From Paramacrobiotus metropolitanus (Eukaryota; Tardigrada; Eutardigrada; Parachela; Macrobiotidae), in contig NW_026570290.1 of assembly GCF_019649055.1 (NCBI RefSeq), positions 434,001-498,000 of the forward strand: a DNA stretch of 64,000 bases, read 5' to 3'. The position numbers and the translations under genes are program-made. A model generated the notes under the pieces. It was not told the DNA's origin and did no database searches. It saw nothing but the letters and a program-made list of their open reading frames with translations. Shown in pieces: positions 10,541 through 24,178 of the stretch (its first letter is position 1; every line of letters begins with the position of its first letter).

Positions 10541-13500
10541 ATGGCTGAGAATCCGAATTTATGGCAAGATTGCGCAGAATGGCTGGTACAGTGCCAGGTG
10601 CTTCCACCGAATCATCGTGTCACGTGGCCGAACGCTCAACTCCTGGATCTCGCCCGAACACTCCAGGATGGAGCCATTTTATGCCAGTTACTACACATCC
10701 TGAAGCCTGGCTGTATCAATCTGAAAGATGCCAATTTGGCTCCAAAACTCTCGGAGGTAAATTATCCAAATTAATTAAGGCTGTTGCACACATTTCCCTG
10801 TAGTTTTGCGGAATTTGCACCGATGCTACAGGGTATGTCTGTATGGCGTTTTCTAATTTTGGAATTTTAATTTTTATCTTTGAGAAATTCTTGATTCCGG
10901 AATGTTTTAGTGAGATTTTGAAATGATTGAAAGTTTTGTTTCCATTCTAGTTCGCCTGCTTGAAAAATGCCCGTTTATTTTTGGATACCTGTCGAGCGCA
11001 GTTTGGAATGCGGCCTAATCAGCTGTTTGAGCCGACGATGTTGGCGGAATTGGGGAATTTTTTAGAGGTACGAATATTACGTTAATTTACGTGTACCATA
11101 AATTTGCATCCGTCTTTGAATTTTTATTTGCGTTCTTCTTCTTTGTCGTGGTCTGTGGTTTCCTGTGAAGCGTAGCTTTCTAGGCCAACAGACGCACTGC
11201 AAACGTTAAAATGCTAATTGTGCGCCCAGATTTACCAATGCTGTATGCTGGTTTGTTTACTATGAAGCGTGGAGAAAAGTTGCCAATCGATTAGATAGAA
11301 AGAAGGCTGGCATGAGTCATGCAGAAGATTGACTGTTTATTATTTCGATAATATCTGGTGTATCTTGTCGGTCGTTTGAGGCTTGGCCGCTTGATCAGCC
11401 GTGCCTTAAAAATTGTTACTTAAAACTTTCGTAACAGTTTTGCGGAGAAAGATTTTGTATCCTTTTTCGATGGTTTGTGGATGTAAAAATAATCGCAGTT
11501 TATTATCAGTAAAGTAAAATGATAATAATATTCTAGGTCAAAATAAAAAAGATCTTTCTAAACTAGCTTTTGGAAAATAAGTATTTTTTACTCGTTTCGT
11601 GCACAGAATTTTTGACTATCCAAAATGTCCTCGCCGAATCGTGAATGATGTTTGCTGAATCTGTAGTGTAGTGGCAGCTGATTTCCATAAATTCGAGGTT
11701 GAAATGCAGTGCTTCTGTCTTTGTTTGTTTTCAATGCAATGTTTCTGTCAAATATACATGCATGTGCAGCATGGAGCTGGAATCGTTAATTTTTATAATT
11801 AATAATTTTTATAGTCGGTACTTTTTATTCGTTTCTCTTGGAATAAAGTTTTTGTGCTTTCGAAAAAGTCTTAAGGGCGATCGTTGGGTTGCAGCACTGA
11901 AAAGCCAGACTTAAATTTTTTTCAAAATTTTTTATTTTATACCATGGATAAATCGAGGGAAAAATTCTGAAGTGCCCAATTCAAATAGTTGGAAAGCCCG
12001 AGTAAGCATTAAACCTGCATTTTCGATTTGTTATTCGCAGGTTTTGAAATGCCTTTCCGAATTGTCCCAGACGCAGCCAGTCCGTGCACGAGGCTTTCCC
12101 ATGTTTCCTAGGAGTCCACCAGCCAAAGCAGTGGAATACTACAATGTGGATGCGTTTAAAAACCTGGAACAGCATTCTGTGTAATAATAATAATAAATTA
12201 TTAATTTTGTTCTATTTTGACGCCTGCGGCTACGATTATCGTATTGTGACGTTTTATCTGACGCGTTGTTTATATTCTCAGACCGGATGAAGACGAAGAC
12301 GCATTTAATTCGGCACTACAGACGACGCAGGATGAAGACCATGCCTATGAGGATTTATGCTATATCCGAGTTCCGCAGATTTTGGTAAGTGCGATTGCTG
12401 TTCGGTTTTTTCTTACCAAAACAACGGATTTCTATAGCCCGTAACGAAGTCTAAGCCGCTGACTTTTTCCTGATATGTTTAAATTATTTGTTTATTTATC
12501 TGCGCTATTTATAAATTAATACGTAAGTGTGTAATGAAAATTAATGTTTATTCGGTAATTTGTTGCGGCAGTTCTGTCGGAGAATGTCGTCTATCAAACC
12601 CTGTTCTCATTATTTTCTAAAGCAAAGCGCAAACAATTTATTTGCAGAACTATCGTAGTGTAAGGGATAGAATGTCAAGGACTGGTTTACAGTTGTACAA
12701 TTGTGATAGCTAATAAGTAAAATTCTCTGGTATTGTAATGAAGTCTTAAAAACTTTACTTTTTAACTACATGTGTTCTGTATCTATTTATAATTATGATA
12801 ATTTTTGCATTTTGTTTTTTTTATTTTTCCTGTTGCTTACTGCTCAGCTAAAAATCGAAGCATTAATGATTAATAGTGATTCTGATCGCACTAATGTTGA
12901 CATCTGCAGACGGATAAATTTCCCGAGCCACGGGACAAACGCGATCACTGTCTGAAGGAGCTCTTTGATACCGAACGCAACTACGTGGAAGCGCTCAAGT
13001 TGATTATTGAACATTTTATGCGGCCCGTACAGGCCGTACTGAATTCCGACGAAGTGCTGACCATTTTTATCAACATTGAGGATTTGGCTGAACTGCACGA
13101 GGACTTCTTTAAAGATCTGCGTACGGCGTGTTTATCGCGGAATCACGCGGGCCGCATGCTGAAGGAATGTTTTGCCAAGTGGCGCATGAAGTTTACGATG
13201 TATGGGCGCTATTGTGCGTCGCTCATTAAAGCGCAGCAACGGCTGGACGAATTGATGGCCAAAAGTGAGGATGTGGCTTGCCGAATAAAGGTGCGTAGTT
13301 TTGGAGCGTCGTAAACAAACATATTTGCAGCTTGAAAAATTTATCGGTTTACTGATAGATTTGCAATATCCGGATTATTAATCATTTATTGTTTGTTGCT
13401 TTGTTTCACGGATCTCATGGCTACGAGTCTACAACCAAACACGACTGCATAAAACGGAAATTAAGAAGTAATCATTAAGGAGTAATTTGTGAATCATTAT

Positions 13501-16500
13501 TTTTATTGAGACAGATCTTAAAGCTTATAAATTGTATGGAATTAAAACCATTGCAGTTGTTAATAATGAATAAGAAATGCAAGTGATGAAAAAGAAAATG
13601 ATACATAAATTTTGTCCTACTGATAAGTTTTGGTCTATGTAATTTAAAATTTGAAATTTAATAGCCTGTAGTTTGTCCCATACTCTGTACATCGTTACAA
13701 ACATTCGAACAGTATTACTTATGGACAAGTTAGGGTTAGACTGTTAGTGTACGTAGGTATCTTGCAGTTACTGTTAGCTATTCATATACAGAAAAGCATC
13801 GCGGTCTAACGTAAAATTATGTAGTTGTATAGCGCTTGGGTGATTTTCCGTGCGTCCTGCTCGCTGGAATATACAGTAGTAAATTTATACAGCCGCTTTA
13901 CCCGCTTGCGAAGTAAGGTTTGGTTAAAACCATCCACAACTCTGAAAATTTTTTGTTTGGTTTTTCTAAATGCAGGAGTAATGTGTGCTACTTGGTATTC
14001 TTTTTGCGATAGAAATGCCAGAATGACACGAACGACGGGAAATTCCGCCTACGCGACTTGTTGAGTCTGCCGATGCAGCGCATTCTCAAGTACCATTTAC
14101 TGTTGCGTGAGTTGAAGAAGCACAGCACCAACACGTCCCTGGAGGACCAAGGGGACCTGCAGGCGGCGCTGGATATCATGCTGGACGTGGCGGTGTATAT
14201 TAACGAAGTCAAGCGCGACAACGAGATGATCGACTGGATCAAGGCCATTGAGAACAGTATTCAGGAGTTTGAAATGCCCGGGAAACAACACTTCACGGAA
14301 TGGGGCCGTCTCTTGCAGGATGGGCAGGTCCGCTTCCGGCCCCACGAGACCACCACGCCCAAAACCAGGTAAATGCGTAGAATTATTTTCTGCGCTTTGC
14401 AGTTTTTGGCATCTTTTGGTTCTCAGATTGGAATATTTTTATTCTCCCAGATAGTCAAAAAAAAACAGAAGATAAGTTGCATTTGGTGTGTAATTAGTGG
14501 TGCTTTTGAAGTAGGTTTACAAACAATGGAACTTCTAATTGTTCATATGCCACTTAACTACGTTAAATGCATTATGCACGCAAGCGAATGTTGTGCAAAT
14601 CGTCGTCATGGCTTTTTCTTTACCGAAATTGTTAATTACACAGTTTGATTTTCCACTAAAATTCCGTGCCGTTGGGGAGCCGTTTAAATAGAGAAAATTG
14701 GTACTAACTGTAATATGTTAAGAAAAGTGAAAGTTAATGCATTTAGAATTTTCTTATTCGGTTTTAAATATCTTGCGGTAGTGAATTTGCGGAATGTTTG
14801 TGCTGGGTTTGTTTGCTTTTGCATGTTTCAGGATTGTGAAAGGCGGAATAAGTTACATTTTTCATTATTGCAGGCATATTTTTGTGTTTGATCGGGTGAT
14901 GCTGGTTGTTAAGCAAACAAAGGTAAGTTCTGGATTCTATTTTCATTTTCAAAATATGTTTTTTCATAAGAGTCTCTGCTTGTATAGAACGATCAGTACT
15001 GCTATAAGAGCGCTCTGAATCTAAGCGACTTCAACGTGGATGAAACCGTTCCCGCCAAGTCGCTTCGTGACAAGGTAAAGATTTTTAATATTGTCTTTAC
15101 AATTTAGCCTGGTTAGCGCTGCGGTAATGAAGCGGAGAGATATTTGTTTGACATGCTGGGTTTGGCGTGTGCATAGTGGAGTCATCAGTGGCACATCTAC
15201 AACCACAAGGACCAAGTAGGCTACACGATGGCCGTCAAGACGGAAGAGCTGCGCCGCAAATGGATCGACAATATCAAATTAGCACTGTGAGTCATCGCCA
15301 ATTATTCCCTCTTTCCTTGCCGACATCGTGAATTCGTTTTACTGCTGAATCTATAGCGATCGTAGTGCGGCGGGTTTTATGAGCTCGTTTACGTGTCTGA
15401 GTTTTCAAAGTTCTTAATAGAACACTATTTGGTGAAACATTTTGATTTTATTTTTTTATGAGCCTTCACATGTTTCCGAATGTACTGCTGATAGCAGTTT
15501 GAGAATCCCACTTTGTTTTTATTGTGGCTTTCTCTGGGAATGGGTTTTTGTTCATCGGCATCCTGCTGTAATCGTGAGACGATGTGCGGCAGTGTCCTGT
15601 TGTTTGTGTAGGGAGAATCTGAATCCACCCGGCGCGCCGCCCGGTCCGCACTCCCATCTGGAGTACTGCACGTTTCCCGAGCCGGCACTGTGTGCGGTGT
15701 GTGGAAAATTGTTGCGCGGACAGTTCTTCCAGGGCTACCGATGTCCGCGGTGTCATGGCGGCGTGCATAAGGAGTGTATTCCCCAGTTCCGCGAATGCTT
15801 CCCCCACCGGCCCAGTGTCCCCGCACGCTCCTTATCCTCCGTGTCCATGAAGTTCAACGGCTCGCACCGGCATTCCTCAGGTTGGTCCGGCAACATTTTT
15901 TCTGTACCCACTTGTATGTATCGTCTGTGTATTTAACGGTAATTATTTGTCCAAATAGCCCGAAAATAATAAGTTTAACAGTATAAATTGAATTATAATG
16001 TTGCACGGACAGGTAACTGAATGTACCATTTTACTGATTTTAGTATTGCACGGAAAAAATAACTAAATGTGTCGTTTTCAGACTTTTGTCGAAATTTTTA
16101 AGACACTCGAGTTTCGCTTTACATCTAGTGGGGATTAGTATGCTGTGTGCACACTAGGACGGAAATTTTATTGTTGCGGTTTCCACTTCTGATTCGCGAT
16201 AAGGGGTTATAATAACTATTCTCGTTTTTAATACAGAAGAAGGGATTTTTAGACGTATTGTATTGAGACTATGGACTTTGAAGCACAGTGCTGTACGAAA
16301 TGTTTAGGAAATGTTTGTGTTTTTTTGTAAAGTAAGTAGTATTTTTCTGAATGGCGTTCTGCTTCAGAACTTGAACTACTGTATGTTTTGAAACTGTTGC
16401 GATTTGTGGAGGATCATTCACGTTGGTGTGAAGTGTGAACAGCATTTGCACGCGCGCGTCATGCTTGAGTATGCAAGCTGTCGTAGTGAAGTGACTGACC

Positions 16501-19500
16501 ACAAAATTGCTTGAGGAAGATATTGCTCTTATAATAAAGAGTCTACTGGTGCTTTAGGATTTCTAATTTGCTGTCGAGCAGAGATAACGTTTACTTTTTT
16601 TTAATGCAGAATAAGTTAGTAAATATAATAAATATTTTGTTGGTGTATTGGTTCTCCAGTTGCAATATTTTCTTGTTATTTCTATTAATGAGTTTACAAG
16701 TTAATTTCGTTATATTTTTAGTTAACAATTTAGTCAGGGTTTGATTTTATTTTGCTAAGAAAGTTTGTTATTAAATTAGGAACACATTTCGTTAATTTTT
16801 TTGTGATTTCGCAAAAAAATTATACTCGAACACTAGAATCAAGTACTGTAGGACTAGCGTGTTTCTGATAAAAATTTTCTCCATAATTATAGGAGTGTCG
16901 AGTGCGATCGATAGTCCGCTATGCAGGGCTGTAGCGATATGGAGCTGGTCTACAGTAGTGCTCGATATTTTAGTCGGTCAAAAATTAAAACGCTGTGAAG
17001 TTTGAACCGAATGCACTTGCTTACTTGATTGAATTCGTATGAAAGGCGATTTTCCCCCATAATCATGTAAATAAATGACCGCTGTTGTTTGGTGTACGTT
17101 GAATACACCGTAACCGCCCTTTCGGCCTCCCGGTAACAAATGCTCCTCCGCTGAGCAAACTGGCTCGGAACCAGTTGCGTGCGGTGCGATAACACGAGCG
17201 GAGCCTCCGCACATGCTGCATTATTGTTCGCCGGAATTGCTTTATGATTCATACAAACGTGTAAACCGCTTTGATGGGCAATCGCTATTATTGAGAGCGC
17301 ACTATCATGGAACAGCCGGTTGTGTTGTTTGCTCGACGTTCGACAGGGCTGATAAACCTCGGCACTGATTAGGCACAACCAGCAAGCGCTGCATTTCACC
17401 GGAAATTATTACCACACGAAATCCCTATTTTTTTCAGTTTTTATACTCCTGTGTTAACGCCTTCACTTGGATACATTTTTTTTTAGAAAATCTGATATTT
17501 TTTTGCACAGTAAGTGCGTGGTTGATCGGCAGTCGAAGATATATTTATTTTTCGATGAGATGCAAAAGGATTAATTATCCTGATGGGTGCAATCGAGTAG
17601 TCAATCGAGTAATCAGTGACAAAACTGTTAATATATCAGCGCCGCACACACACCTATCAATCCACATTTCCGTATTTCCTGATTTCCGGTTCACAAATTT
17701 ACCTCCGGTGTTATAACGACATCTGGTGTTCTGATCCGACAGGCAGCACCCTTGTCCACAGCCCGACGGGTCGCTCACCGCGCGCCATGTCCATTAGCAG
17801 CTTCCCTTCCTCCCTGGACCGTCTAGGCGGCTCTTTGGACGGTGGAACTTCCGCGTCAACCCTCCGCCACTCCGATTCCCTCATGTCGCACGATGAGGAA
17901 GCGGAGAATGTCCCGGGAAGCGGGAATGGCGGCGGTCTGCAGGTGCCCAATGGGAATCGTCATAGCCTGCTGACACCGTCCCCCCACAGTCCCGGTTCGC
18001 CCTTCTCCCCGGCGGTCAACGGTCATTTCACATACAAGAACGAGGAGGATGAGCAACTGAGTTTGTATCCGTGGTTTGCCGGGTTTATGGATCGGGAGAA
18101 GGCGGAGGAGATATTACAGCGGTTCCCGAATGGAACGTTTTTATTGCGGATCAGTGTGAAGGGAGAGACGTACAAAGCCATCAGTGTCAAGTAAGTGGTG
18201 TTATCTGCTGGTCAAAGATTGCAGCGGGATCCCATAAAGTTTTTTAGGTGATTCTAAAGAATTGTGTTATGTCATAGTGGAGCGTTCAAGAATGAAATGT
18301 GTCCTTGGGATACTTTCGTTCTTTGTGAAGTTACGTTACTACAGATGTACTACCCTAGTGATAATGTACATACTTACTCGTACATATACGTTTTACATAC
18401 AGATACGGTAGATTTAATGAGTTTCAAAATAATGATGACGATTTTAATGTAACTTTTACTGCTACAGTTAAAACACTGTAAAAGTGGATGCGATCTTGCG
18501 AATACTTTTTGATACGTAATTTATTGGTAAATGATAGCGGTGGGGTGGCAGCCGGTACCGTGTGATCAGCTACGTTAATCGAAAACGTAGTGGAGTGGTT
18601 GCATCAAACCCATATTATACCGCTGTATCTCCAGATGCAATGCTGTAGGCAGCGTTGCACTACAGTACGCTAAATTGTAAATTTTGTTTAAATTAGAACT
18701 TACGACTGATTTTAAAAATTTCATTTTTGGATTCAAATTTAACCCGTGCATTCAAATTCTGAATTCAGTTTTCTATCAGCGCAAGCTGAACTCGTTTTTA
18801 CTAATTGAAACTTTTATACAGTAATATGATATTTTGTTAGCACACCCTCTAACTGTAAGAGAGATTCGTCGTAGATTATTTAAGTACAGATATGTACGTA
18901 AATAAGTACAATGGGCCGTATAACTACATTGCAGACTTGTTCCTGTTTCTTGGTGCAGCCGATTATTTATTCGTGTAATGATATTGTTGGTTCTTTATAA
19001 TTTTGCCTGGCAGTAGATGGAGATCATGGAGTCATGAGTAGGTGTTTACAAGAAAATGAACATCTGCGGGTATTACAACAAGCACAGTAAATTTACGAAA
19101 TGAAATAAAACCACCAATTTGTAGCGGCCGTGTTCTCTTTAGTAACTGCCAAAATGAAACGGTTAAAGAACTGTTATTGACAGATTCGAGAACAAAGTAC
19201 GGCATATCCGCATCCTGAAGCATTCCGACAACGAGACGGTGTATTTGGCGCCGAACAAGTATTTCCGATCTGTGCTGGATCTCATCCTGTGGTACCAGAA
19301 CAACAGCCTGGAAACCTCCTTTCAGGGAATGACGACTACCTTGAAAACGCCCTATAAGAGGGCGCTGCTGCCACAAATATCCGACAGTAAGTTACTGGCT
19401 AATAAAATGCTGTTAAAAGCGTTGTATAATTTAGATATTAACTTAATTTAATTGTTTATACTCTGAGCTAAACTGTAATAGTATATACACAACAGAAAAT

Positions 19501-20095
19501 TTCGCACCGTTTTTACTGCAATCTGTAGTCGTTCGTCTGAGTATAATTATACTGCCGTGTAGTGAATGCAGTCCCTGAGACGGCTTGGTTTGTACAGGTG
19601 ACCCATGGCTGTCAGATACTTCTGACTTTTAACGGCAATTCAGTGAAATTCCATTTATTTTAATAACAATTTTTTTGAAGGTGGTAGTCTGTTTTTTATT
19701 GCAGATCATGTGACAAGCGTTTAAATTATGCTCGTGTTGCAGATGGTACGGCGGAACCGGTGCTGGCGCGTGCCATTGTCCGCTACGGGTTTTCCGCGAC
19801 ATCACCCAACATGCTGACCATCAACGTGGGTGATGAAGTGGAGGTTATCGGGAAAAAGGGTGAGCAGCGTGGCTGGTGGAAGGGGCGCTGTAAGGGCAAA
19901 GTGAGTCGCGATTTATGGTTTCCCGGGTTTCTTTTCTAATTTTTTGTGATCTTTTTCTACTTTTATTGGTATATTAAATTAAAAAGTCGTAGATCGTGCA
20001 TATTTTGTTAAAATTCTAAGTGTTGTTTGTTGTTCCAGATTGGATATTTCCCGCTCAGCTATGTGGAGGAAATCAAAGAAGCGGAGACACAGTGA
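10541..20095 (+). CDS. Vav: Vav-family Rho guanine nucleotide exchange factor
   Basis: Fourteen exons in compatible phases: 10541-10756, 10951-11067, 12041-12180, 12282-12384, 12910-13290, 14013-14368, 14874-14922, 14988-15074, 15177-15286, 15612-15880, 17743-18190, 19184-19386, 19743-19900, 20039-20095 (2694 nt, 897 aa). Domains in order: CH (WLVQCQVLPPNHRVTWPNAQ, residues 8-125), acidic linker with the autoinhibitory-type tyrosine at 180 (HAYEDLCY), DH about 200-400 (LRDLLSLPMQRILKYHLLLR), PH about 410-515, C1 zinc finger about 533-583 (CAVCGKLLRGQFFQGYRCPRC), a Ser/Pro-rich linker, SH2 about 717-815 (WFAGFMDREKAEEIL, GTFLLRI) and one C-terminal SH3 (GWWKGRCKGKIGYFPLSYVE). There is no SH3 before the SH2, unlike vertebrate Vav1-3. 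Vav proteins activate Rac/Rho downstream of tyrosine kinases. I see no stop or frameshift. Its 3' UTR recurs as a diverged copy near 25 kb. Confidence 0.95.
15881..17742 (+). other. Vav: Long Vav intron between the C1 and SH2-linker exons
   Basis: This 1.86 kb intron is the largest in the gene. Most of it is AT-rich, but about 17080-17400 is noticeably GC-richer and open for 149 codons on the minus strand. I recognise no protein family in it. An enhancer, an alternative first exon or an old insertion are all possible; none is shown by the sequence. Confidence 0.4.
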
Positions 20096-21179
20096 TCATC
20101 GCCTTATTTTCTGGCCACTTTTTTGTACCTGTTTTTCACTTTTGTGATCTTTTGATCTGCGAGCGAATGGACGCTGAATTTTGCGGCAGGGAACGTCGTT
20201 TGACGAGTACGATTTGAATTTAAAGTATCCGCATGTGTGTGCGTCTTGAATATTTTTACCGTTTTTGATGATAAACAGTTTTTCTGTGGGTTTTTAAGTG
20301 CGAGGGTTCATTTTATAGTGTTTTTGTTTAAATTTCTGTTTTTTGAATATTTTATGATTTGTGCCGTTACTGGATATTGTGCTGACATGAATGATGGATG
20401 CCAAATTAAAATTGTATGTCTTTGGAGGCAGACAGTAAAAAAATACGGAATTTCTCCTCGAAATATATTTTGCAGATTTCGCACACACACCAAAACCGGA
20501 GTGTCAGTTGTTCTGCAGTAAATCGTTTCTCCTGACGTACTAGAGATGTTAAAATTTTCGAGTCAGACTGTGCATCGGTTTTATTGTGGACACAGTATTA
20601 GAATACCTCGAACGCGGCTGTATCCAAATTCCAAAACACCAGTGGAGGCGTATTACGTAAAATGGTAAAAATCGCAGAGTATTTGTTAATATCTTATGTG
20701 AATCGTCGAAATTCAACCATTAAAGTCTTCTGTTGAGTACTGTATCTCCGGTATCTTTGGTACGAAAAAAGCAGTGGTTTAACTGAACAAAAAATTGTTG
20801 TATACGAATCAATTTATGCCAGTTCATCAAGCACAGAAAAAGCGACATGACTGACTTACATGTAAGGTAAAGCTAACATACAGAGAGGTAAAGGTAAAGC
20901 TAACATACTCTGTAAATCCCAGCTAAAGATTGGTATACCGGTCATCTAACGATAACATCATCTCTTGTAGAGCGGTGCCTGTACAGCAAATCAGTGTAAT
21001 AACAAACACATAAAACAAAGAAACTAAAAATAGAAACGAGGCGCAAGAAAAAGTACTGTAGAAAGATATTCCAGGCTGTTTGTTATTCCGTCAAAACAGT
21101 TTCTTCCTTACATAATGGTACAACACACAGCACAGATATTTAATGCTAAACTTGTGTTAACGTTCATTAGCAGCGCATT

Positions 21180-21586
21180 TTTTCATCATTTCCTCGTACA
21201 GGGCCTGCCAGTGAGCCATCTCCGCATTTGTTTACGGCAGATCATATTAATTTTTCTTATCACACTTAGAATGCCCACTACTTATTAATTAAATGGCCTG
21301 ACGCTCTGTACGATTAAGCGTTGTCACTGTTGTGTACGAGATCCAACGACAGCTTGGTTCTGCATGATCGCCCAGAGCTTTGGGAGACTGTTGATCTTTT
21401 TAACCGGGTATTTCCGCTTTGACCGACGTGGCCCTGGGCCTCCATGGGTGTTCCAGAGTGCATCATGCATTCATAACGTGATTCGCTGAGATGTTTCTGC
21501 CATTTATAATTTACTGTTTTTTGTGCTTTTAGCAGTTTCATCAAGTTATTCCGTTTGAGCGGTAAATTAACTTGCCTGTTGAGCAT
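21180..21586 (-). CDS. Possible small coiled-coil gene (unrecognised, low confidence)
   Basis: Two minus-strand pieces have counterparts in the duplicated block. An ATG-initiated 90-codon frame at 21586-21314 includes KRNNLMKLLKAQK, and a terminal piece near 21245-21180 encodes AEMAHWQALYEEMMKKC followed by AANER and a stop. The duplicate near 25870-25790 encodes a related helix, ELARCTALWEEMKKRAASER, after a good acceptor, and 27640-27447 encodes a related LLKAQ piece. Both copies look partly decayed and I could not find a consistent splice set. No family was recognised. Confidence 0.3.
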
Positions 21587-22159
21587 CGCAGCTGGCCCGG
21601 CCCGACGAAGACACTACGCGAACACACGCCACTAGGTGAATTTATCGTAACAGCGATTTTATGCTACTTCAAACAACGATTGACAAACGAAATTTGCTGG
21701 TAATTATCCAGTTAAAAGGATTTCTTAACCTTTTCAGCTTATCCGCATCGCATGGTTATAACCGTCAATAACATAAATCAGAAAATATAAGCTCACAACT
21801 TCCGGGCAGTCGCAACCTACCGGTACGATATTTGTCATATATATACACACTTCTCTGTACAAGTGTTATTTCTACACAGCTAGATAAAGACAGCAAAGGG
21901 TCAGTAATGGAAAGTGTTAATTAGACTGCGAATGAACGAAATATCAATGTCGATGAGGTTAAGATCAACTGTGGTTCAGTCCCTGTAATGCCCATCCAAC
22001 AGATGTAAGGCTAGTTTACTCAGCGTACCAACGTCCACCTTCCTCAAGTCCACTCCACCCCATTGTTGCGTCTGTGCTGGATCGCTGAACCTGGGAAATA
22101 TAAGAGCGCAGTTCAGTTTTACGGAACTCGCTAATCAGTTAACATAGCGCACACTATAC

Positions 22160-24178
22160 TCACAACTGAAGAAATCGGCGAATACCGTTCCATTCCTTGG
22201 GATAGAACAACGTTTTCGCCCAGCGCGCATATACTGCGGTGATTTTTTTCAGTACATGTTGACTAACAGGCGGGCAGTTGTCGTTAACGGCGGCTACAAA
22301 TTGCCGACACTGTTCGGCGGCTGTTTCCATCCACCGGAAGCGTAGAGCGGGAATGATCACATCCAGATGCCCATCCCAATGACGGCGCGCGAATAGATCT
22401 TGTTTCTGCCATGGTATGCCACCATTCGTGTAGAACATGTTAAAGCAGGATTTGTCGCCGTTTCGACTAGACGCCGTGTAGTTGAGAAGCACCAACTGCT
22501 CGCACACACTCATTACCTGCATGAGCGTTTCGCACTCGAAGGTTTTCGCTTTAGCGTAATTCCAGCGCAGAGACAGGAACGAAGCGCCGACGTCCACACA
22601 ATCATATCCGTTCTTGGCAATGAGCAGCGGCAGGCGAAGACCCTTAGAGGTCAAGATTTCTTTGATCAGCAGCAGTTTACTGATGAAGTCGTGTCGGTTT
22701 TCATAATGCCGTCCATTGTCCACCAGCGCCACCGAGCGCGTCTCCTTCGTAATATTCGCCACCAGCATGGACCCGAACTTATACGCGCTGAGGTAGTGAA
22801 ATACAGCGGGGTGCAAAACCTCCTGCCACTTGCATCTGACGCAAGTCTGGCCGACATCGAAGATGATGTGCCGCTTGGCATTGTATTCCCGCAGAATGAG
22901 TCGCCAAAGTCCGCACACTCTGACACAAAGTAAAACTGATCAGTGTTATAGGATAAATTACGTGCTGTAACATTAAGGTCTTATGTCGAAGCCACTATGT
23001 ATAAAAATAAAATCAACTGTACAGTACGGCCACGAGAAGGACCCAGCGGGACTGAGAGAGTGAAACTTACTGGCTCGCACAAAACTGATTACTCCAGTCC
23101 AGATTCAGCAGAACAAACGCTAGGATCGGCGACGGCAGGTCTCTGATTGACATATCTTCGGTATCTGAAAATAAGTGAAGTTACTGCGGTGACAGTCGCA
23201 GCAGTAACAGGATTGGTTACGTCAACTTACGTGGTACTTATTGCAATTTACCAGCAGCCTGTTCTAAGAAACCACGGACATTCTCCTCACTTACCATGTA
23301 TACTAACGGCCATTCCAAACTCCTCCGCAAGACTGTTGTGTACACCACACGACAGTTGCATCTCGAGATACATTTGACAAGCGTTCTGCACGGCATCTGC
23401 GCTCCAGAACATCCATCGCCCGGCGGAGCCACCGTTATGAATTTCCACACATACAGCCGTAATTGTGTCAGCGGTCACTCGCACAAACGCCCGACAACCG
23501 ATGTTCAACTGGAAGCTCCTCATCGTGCCACACCTGCACTGGAAATTGGATTTGTCAATTCCCGCCGCCATCTTCATTCTGCAAATATCTCCACAAAGCT
23601 CATCGCGCCAGCATTCGCGCCCTCGGATCTTCGCTCGGCAAGATCTAGCCAAAGCCACAGGCAGGAACTCCACATCCCGCAACAAGTGCGCTTTTTCGAA
23701 TTTGACCACGTGTTTCTTGTACACAAAACCGTTTTTACGGGTGAATAGACTGCGGTCCTTCCCCGGCACTGGCAGACGTTTCAGGATTCGGGAGTAGTGC
23801 ACGATGCAGAAGCTGTCTGGATTCTGCAGGTGTACCACGCAGAACATCCCGTACACTTTACTCGTCGTCACAGTCCCCGGTCGGAACACCATTGGACCGC
23901 CATCCTCCTCGCGCAGGCCCACCTGAACCGAGGAGCCTTCAAGGGAGGTCGGATTCATGCCGTTCAGAAAGCGGTGTGGCCAGAGATGGCGGGAATGAAA
24001 TCCACTGGGCGCGGACGGTGCTGGCATCGAAGTCGATGAAGTAATGATCGGCGTCAATGTCCTGGACATAAGCCAGCCACCACTGACCATTGCGGCGGCG
24101 CACCAGTACCGTGTTACCGTAGTTGATTTCGCTGGAACCCGAGTACAGCTGGCGAAGATAAAGCGATGTTGCGTTCAT
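22160..24178 (-). pseudogene. Tudor/chromo-like plus F-box protein, copy A (one-base frameshift)
   Basis: Three minus-strand exons: 24178-23295, 23164-23071 and 22919-22160, with donors GTAAGTG and GTAAGTT and phases 1 and 2 that match. Start ATG at 24178 has context CACCATGA and is shared with copy C. The N-terminus (NYGNTVLVRRRNGQWWLAYV, DADHYFIDFDAS, AQWI, HLWPHRF) resembles a Tudor/chromo-barrel fold. Exon 2 and the start of exon 3 join into an F-box (SIRDLPSPILAFVLLNLDW, then ASQVCGLWRLI). The 230-residue C-terminal region is unrecognised. F-box proteins recruit substrates to SCF ubiquitin ligases. One extra base near 23998-24001 (AAA where copy C has AA) breaks the frame after AQWI; without it about 578 codons remain open. 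That could be a sequencing error, so the gene may be functional. Confidence 0.6.

Noticed and set aside
16950-17399. 149-codon minus-strand frame in a Vav intron
   Set aside because: GC-richer than its surroundings, but no family, no splice pattern and no paralogue in the window.
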